From the NCBI GenBank assembly GCA_012520695.1, contig JAAYNU010000103.1, positions 1-8,608 of the forward strand: a DNA stretch of 8,608 bases, in the 5' to 3' direction. Below, one piece after another: positions 6,244 to 8,608 of the stretch. Within the stretch, counting starts at the first letter, position 1. Every line of letters begins with the position of its first letter. The notes under the pieces were generated by a model. That model searched no databases and had not been told where the DNA came from. It saw only the letters and a program-made list of their open reading frames with translations. The stretch is from Erysipelothrix sp. Its GTDB lineage: Bacteria; Bacillota_I; Bacilli_A; Erysipelotrichales; Erysipelotrichaceae. The translations under genes and the position numbers were made by a program.

Positions 6244-6386
6244 TCAATTTGCCCCGTCATGGTATCCCATTGCGCTGTTAGTGTATCCTTCATAATATCT
6301 TTAAATTCATTTGAAAAGAAAATCATTCCTGTCGCAATTACTGTTACAACGAGAACTAAACCGTATTCCTCAAAAAATGCTTTCAT
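6240..6386 (-). CDS. Small Flp-like type IVb pilin, 48 aa
   Basis: A 48-residue gene encoding MKAFFEEYGLVLVV, a hydrophobic stretch to about residue 24, then an amphipathic, charged tail that ends WDTMTGQIE. Size and place (directly after tadC, before the TadE-like gene) match the major pilin Flp. AFFEEYGL lines up with the mature Flp start ATAIEYGL, putting Glu and Tyr at the conserved +5 and +6 positions if cleavage follows Lys2. The usual 10-20 residue leader ending in Gly is missing. An in-frame GTG (6395-6393) would add only three residues. The ATG shares one base with the tadC stop (TGATG), and a G-rich purine run at 6391-6401 may serve as ribosome site. It is real by operon position and frame continuity, although the pilin role is inferred. 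Confidence 0.65.
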   Translation of the reverse strand: MKAFFEEYGLVLVVTVIATGMIFFSNEFKDIMKDTLTAQWDTMTGQIE

Positions 6387-7111
6387 CAAACCCACCCCCC
6401 TTCAAACATTTGAACCATCACAAAGAACATAATCAAAACAAAGAATATACTCACACTCGCAACAGGAATGATACCCAACCACGAGAAACTAGAGATAATC
6501 GCAGACTGCTTCTCAGTTCGGACATCACCCATCCAAATCGAAGCATGATCAACCATTCGAAACATCGCATCCGCACTGTCCTTAGACCCACTTCGAGAAT
6601 AACGATACAAGTGCTTCATCATCTTCTGAATCTCAATGTTCTTATGCTCACTCATAAACTCTTCATAGGAAGACAAGGACTCAGGAGCTGCTTCAAGTCG
6701 CACCAACAAGTACTCCAAATCATTCCTTAGAACTTCCGGCACAAACTTAAGCGATAGCGATACAGCACTCACGACAGTATTATTTTGAAGCAAGCACTGG
6801 ATCGTGCGAATCCAAATTGGAAAGGCATAATGAATCGCTTCCTTAAGTTCGCGCTCTTTCTTGATCATCCTAAAATAATCACGTTTATAGAGGAAATATC
6901 CAATGACTGAAATGAAGATTTTAACTTTTGAATTACCAATGAAGAACACAAATCCCAAACACTGAACTAATCGCTTTCGATAAACTCTGATTTTAGGTAA
7001 TTCATTTTCTGCAAGTTTCTTTAAACGCTCCTCCTCAAATACCATCACGAGGTTCAAACCATAGAATTCATTCACAATCACAAAAAGAACCGCTAATATT
7101 ATATTAATCAT
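6386..7111 (-). CDS. tadC: TadC-like type II secretion F-domain protein
   Basis: A 241-residue inner-membrane protein with one helix at about 1-13, a hydrophobic segment at about 52-75, a cytoplasmic helical domain (about 80-205) and a C-terminal hydrophobic region (about 205-236). The domain includes LKEAIHYAFPIWIRTIQCLLQ (two short runs around 89-109) and the acidic-aromatic stretch SSYEEFMSEHKN. This is the GspF/T2SSF pattern in its TadC version, where the first run resembles LPDALDLLxxxvxAG but is diverged. With TadB it would form the membrane platform on which CpaF turns to push pilins outward. The ATG overlaps the tadB stop by 4 nt (ATGA). Family similarity is weak by eye and the assignment leans on the gene order cpaF-tadB-tadC. 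Confidence 0.75.
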   Translation of the reverse strand: MINIILAVLFVIVNEFYGLNLVMVFEEERLKKLAENELPKIRVYRKRLVQCLGFVFFIGNSKVKIFISVIGYFLYKRDYFRMIKKERELKEAIHYAFPIWIRTIQCLLQNNTVVSAVSLSLKFVPEVLRNDLEYLLVRLEAAPESLSSYEEFMSEHKNIEIQKMMKHLYRYSRSGSKDSADAMFRMVDHASIWMGDVRTEKQSAIISSFSWLGIIPVASVSIFFVLIMFFVMVQMFEGGWV

Positions 7112-7932
7112 AAACTTTCTTCTTCCATCATTAAACCGCGCGTAAATACCCTGTGTGCACCCACCACAACCAGTATCATGCTCATCAGGAACACGTAAGC
7201 CGTGTTTTGATAATAGGTACTCAAATTAAGATCAACGACCATACGGAGCATGTTACGGCTCACCAGAGCGATACCAATACCAAACACAACTAATAAAATC
7301 AGCTTTCTTCGAAATGAGAACATTTCACCCACAAACTGATATACATCCTCCATCAAGTCATCCACATCCCGCTCAAGTAAACTCAAACCCCGATCAATTT
7401 CTTCATCACCATACATCTCAGCATGCTGCATCATACTCACCATCGACTTCAATAAGTAATGCGAACTCAAGGCATCAAAGGAATACACCATATCTTTTCC
7501 TAAATAGGCATCGTGAATCAAAGACTCAATGAGTTCGTGATGTGATTTATCCACAACACGAAGTACTTCCTCAAGCGACGACAAAATCTTTTTATTCATT
7601 CTAAAGTGAGCCGATAAATGAGACGTAATTAATATGTACTGATTGAAGTCATGAAGGTTTTGATTGAAGACAAACATCCACGATATTAAAAGCGTGAAAC
7701 CAATCAACGCAAAGATCCCAAGCAATAAGGATAAATGAAACGGTAAGGTAAAGAAGTAGGATACCAAGACAATACTAAGCGTCAGACCAAGATATTGCAC
7801 CAACAAACTTCGATTGGAATACTTCGTATCACGGTGAATAAACATCCGCTCCCACATACGTTTAGACACAAACAACCTTATGTCCTTATACAAAAATATG
7901 AATATGAAAAGACTCAAGCCCACCATCATCAT
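7108..7932 (-). CDS. tadB: TadB-like type II secretion F-domain protein
   Basis: A 274-residue membrane protein: a short N-terminal helix (2-15), a two-helix hydrophobic block (about 48-90), a cytoplasmic alpha-helical domain (about 91-207) and two C-terminal helices (about 210-228 and 244-262). The cytoplasmic part holds the usual TadB/GspF layout, with paired helices around LSAHFRMNKKILSSLEEV (106-123, where family members have an LxxGxSLxxAL pattern) and an acidic segment DEEIDRGLSLLERDVDD. It would pair with TadC as the platform of the Tad pilus. The start is ambiguous among three tandem ATGs (7932, 7929, 7926). The first gives an ATGA overlap with the cpaF stop and is preferred, since no distinct ribosome site is present. 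Identification is from topology, length and order. Confidence 0.78.
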   Translation of the reverse strand: MMMVGLSLFIFIFLYKDIRLFVSKRMWERMFIHRDTKYSNRSLLVQYLGLTLSIVLVSYFFTLPFHLSLLLGIFALIGFTLLISWMFVFNQNLHDFNQYILITSHLSAHFRMNKKILSSLEEVLRVVDKSHHELIESLIHDAYLGKDMVYSFDALSSHYLLKSMVSMMQHAEMYGDEEIDRGLSLLERDVDDLMEDVYQFVGEMFSFRRKLILLVVFGIGIALVSRNMLRMVVDLNLSTYYQNTAYVFLMSMILVVVGAHRVFTRGLMMEEESL

Positions 7933-8608
7933 TTGAACACAACCCCAAATAGCGATGCGCGCTCCTTAACACCACTCGGCACACTTCTCACCAAGCGCTG
8001 CGTTTTATAGTGATAAATAAGCGAGGCCTCCCCTTCATCAAAATGCACAATCTCTCGAACATAACGGTGAATCCCCGATTCATCAATTCTCAAATCAATG
8101 TGTACACCAATATCAATCGCATCATACAAACGTTCCAACACAACTTCAGATGATAAATCAACCGATTCCATCATATACAACATACGCAAAGGAATTTCCC
8201 TTGCCCCTTTCGCATGAATGGTCGAGAGTAAATATGTCCCCGTTGAAACAGAGTTTAAGAGATTTCTTACTTCTTTCCCCCGAACCTCACTCACCAAGAT
8301 CCAGTTAGGCCGTTGGCGAAGACTTGCCTTCAAAGCATCATCATAATCAAAGCGCTCATTCACCTTAAGACTGACACAATCGCGATTAGGATGAAGATCT
8401 TGATATCTCAATTCATAAGAATCCTCAATCGAAATAACACGCTCATCATCACTGATGAATGATGTCAGAAATTTCACCAACTCTGTTTTACCAGAACCAG
8501 GAAGCCCTGAAACGATCACGTTACAACGACTGCGAACACAGTACTTCAGAAACTTTAAAGCCGAAAGACTCATATACGACGTATCCTTGATTACTTGTTC
8601 ACTAATCC
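7929..8608 (-). CDS. cpaF: CpaF/TadA-type secretion ATPase, 5'-truncated by window edge
   Basis: The C-terminal ATPase domain of a type II/IV secretion ATPase that drives Tad pilus assembly. The frame stays open to the window edge, so the N-terminal part lies outside and the Met at 8573 is internal. Counting from that Met, the motifs are Walker A GLPGSGKT (23-30), an Asp box ISIEDSYEL (47-55), Arg residues in LRQRP (85-89), Walker B WILVSEVRG (91-99) with the catalytic Glu96, and the His box STIHAKGA (117-124). All catalytic elements are present. Compared with typical CpaF, the segment NTGHDGS is shortened to STGTY and Walker A carries Leu-Pro, so this is a diverged member. It is the first visible gene of a minus-strand operon and overlaps tadB by 4 nt. 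Confidence 0.92.
   Translation of the reverse strand, partial: ISEQVIKDTSYMSLSALKFLKYCVRSRCNVIVSGLPGSGKTELVKFLTSFISDDERVISIEDSYELRYQDLHPNRDCVSLKVNERFDYDDALKASLRQRPNWILVSEVRGKEVRNLLNSVSTGTYLLSTIHAKGAREIPLRMLYMMESVDLSSEVVLERLYDAIDIGVHIDLRIDESGIHRYVREIVHFDEGEASLIYHYKTQRLVRSVPSGVKERASLFGVVFK

Noticed and set aside
6311..6730. 139-codon open frame on the plus strand opposite the tad genes
   Set aside because: The product is low-complexity, rich in His, Asn and Arg, with no start signal. It lies across the tadC and pilin genes, which form a coupled series.

Overview
The window looks like chromosomal DNA of a low-GC Gram-positive bacterium (Firmicutes/Bacillota). The genes have AG-rich ribosome sites, compact coding with 1-8 nt overlaps, and hairpin-plus-T terminators. 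TGA is used as a stop and TGG as Trp, so this is not a mollicute with a reassigned code. Protein character would fit the Erysipelotrichia, for example Erysipelothrix. That placement is inference and rests on no marker gene.

Layout. Plus strand, 1-3693: the 3' three quarters of glycerol kinase (glpK); a DAACS-family amino-acid symporter with its own promoter and a textbook terminator; then a two-gene lrgA-lrgB (holin-like/antiholin-like membrane protein) operon. Minus strand, read from 8608 down to 3711: a Tad (type IVb pilus) cluster made of a partial cpaF ATPase, tadB, tadC, a 48-residue Flp-like pilin and a 111-residue TadE-like pseudopilin, closed by its own terminator. Next comes a separate operon of coaX (type III pantothenate kinase), an ECF-transporter S component and a membrane-anchored metallophosphoesterase. 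The two transcription fronts converge at about 3700, where only 17 bp separate lrgB from the phosphoesterase. A hairpin fills that gap.

How the genes work together. CpaF would power TadB/TadC, an inner-membrane platform that assembles the small pilins encoded directly downstream. The pilin genes have almost no leader peptide ahead of the hydrophobic stem. The S component beside coaX suggests vitamin B5 uptake feeding straight into CoA synthesis, but the kinase carries substitutions at several positions that are nearly invariant in the family. No tRNA, rRNA, CRISPR, insertion sequence or phage gene was seen. No gene-free stretch exceeds 155 bp.
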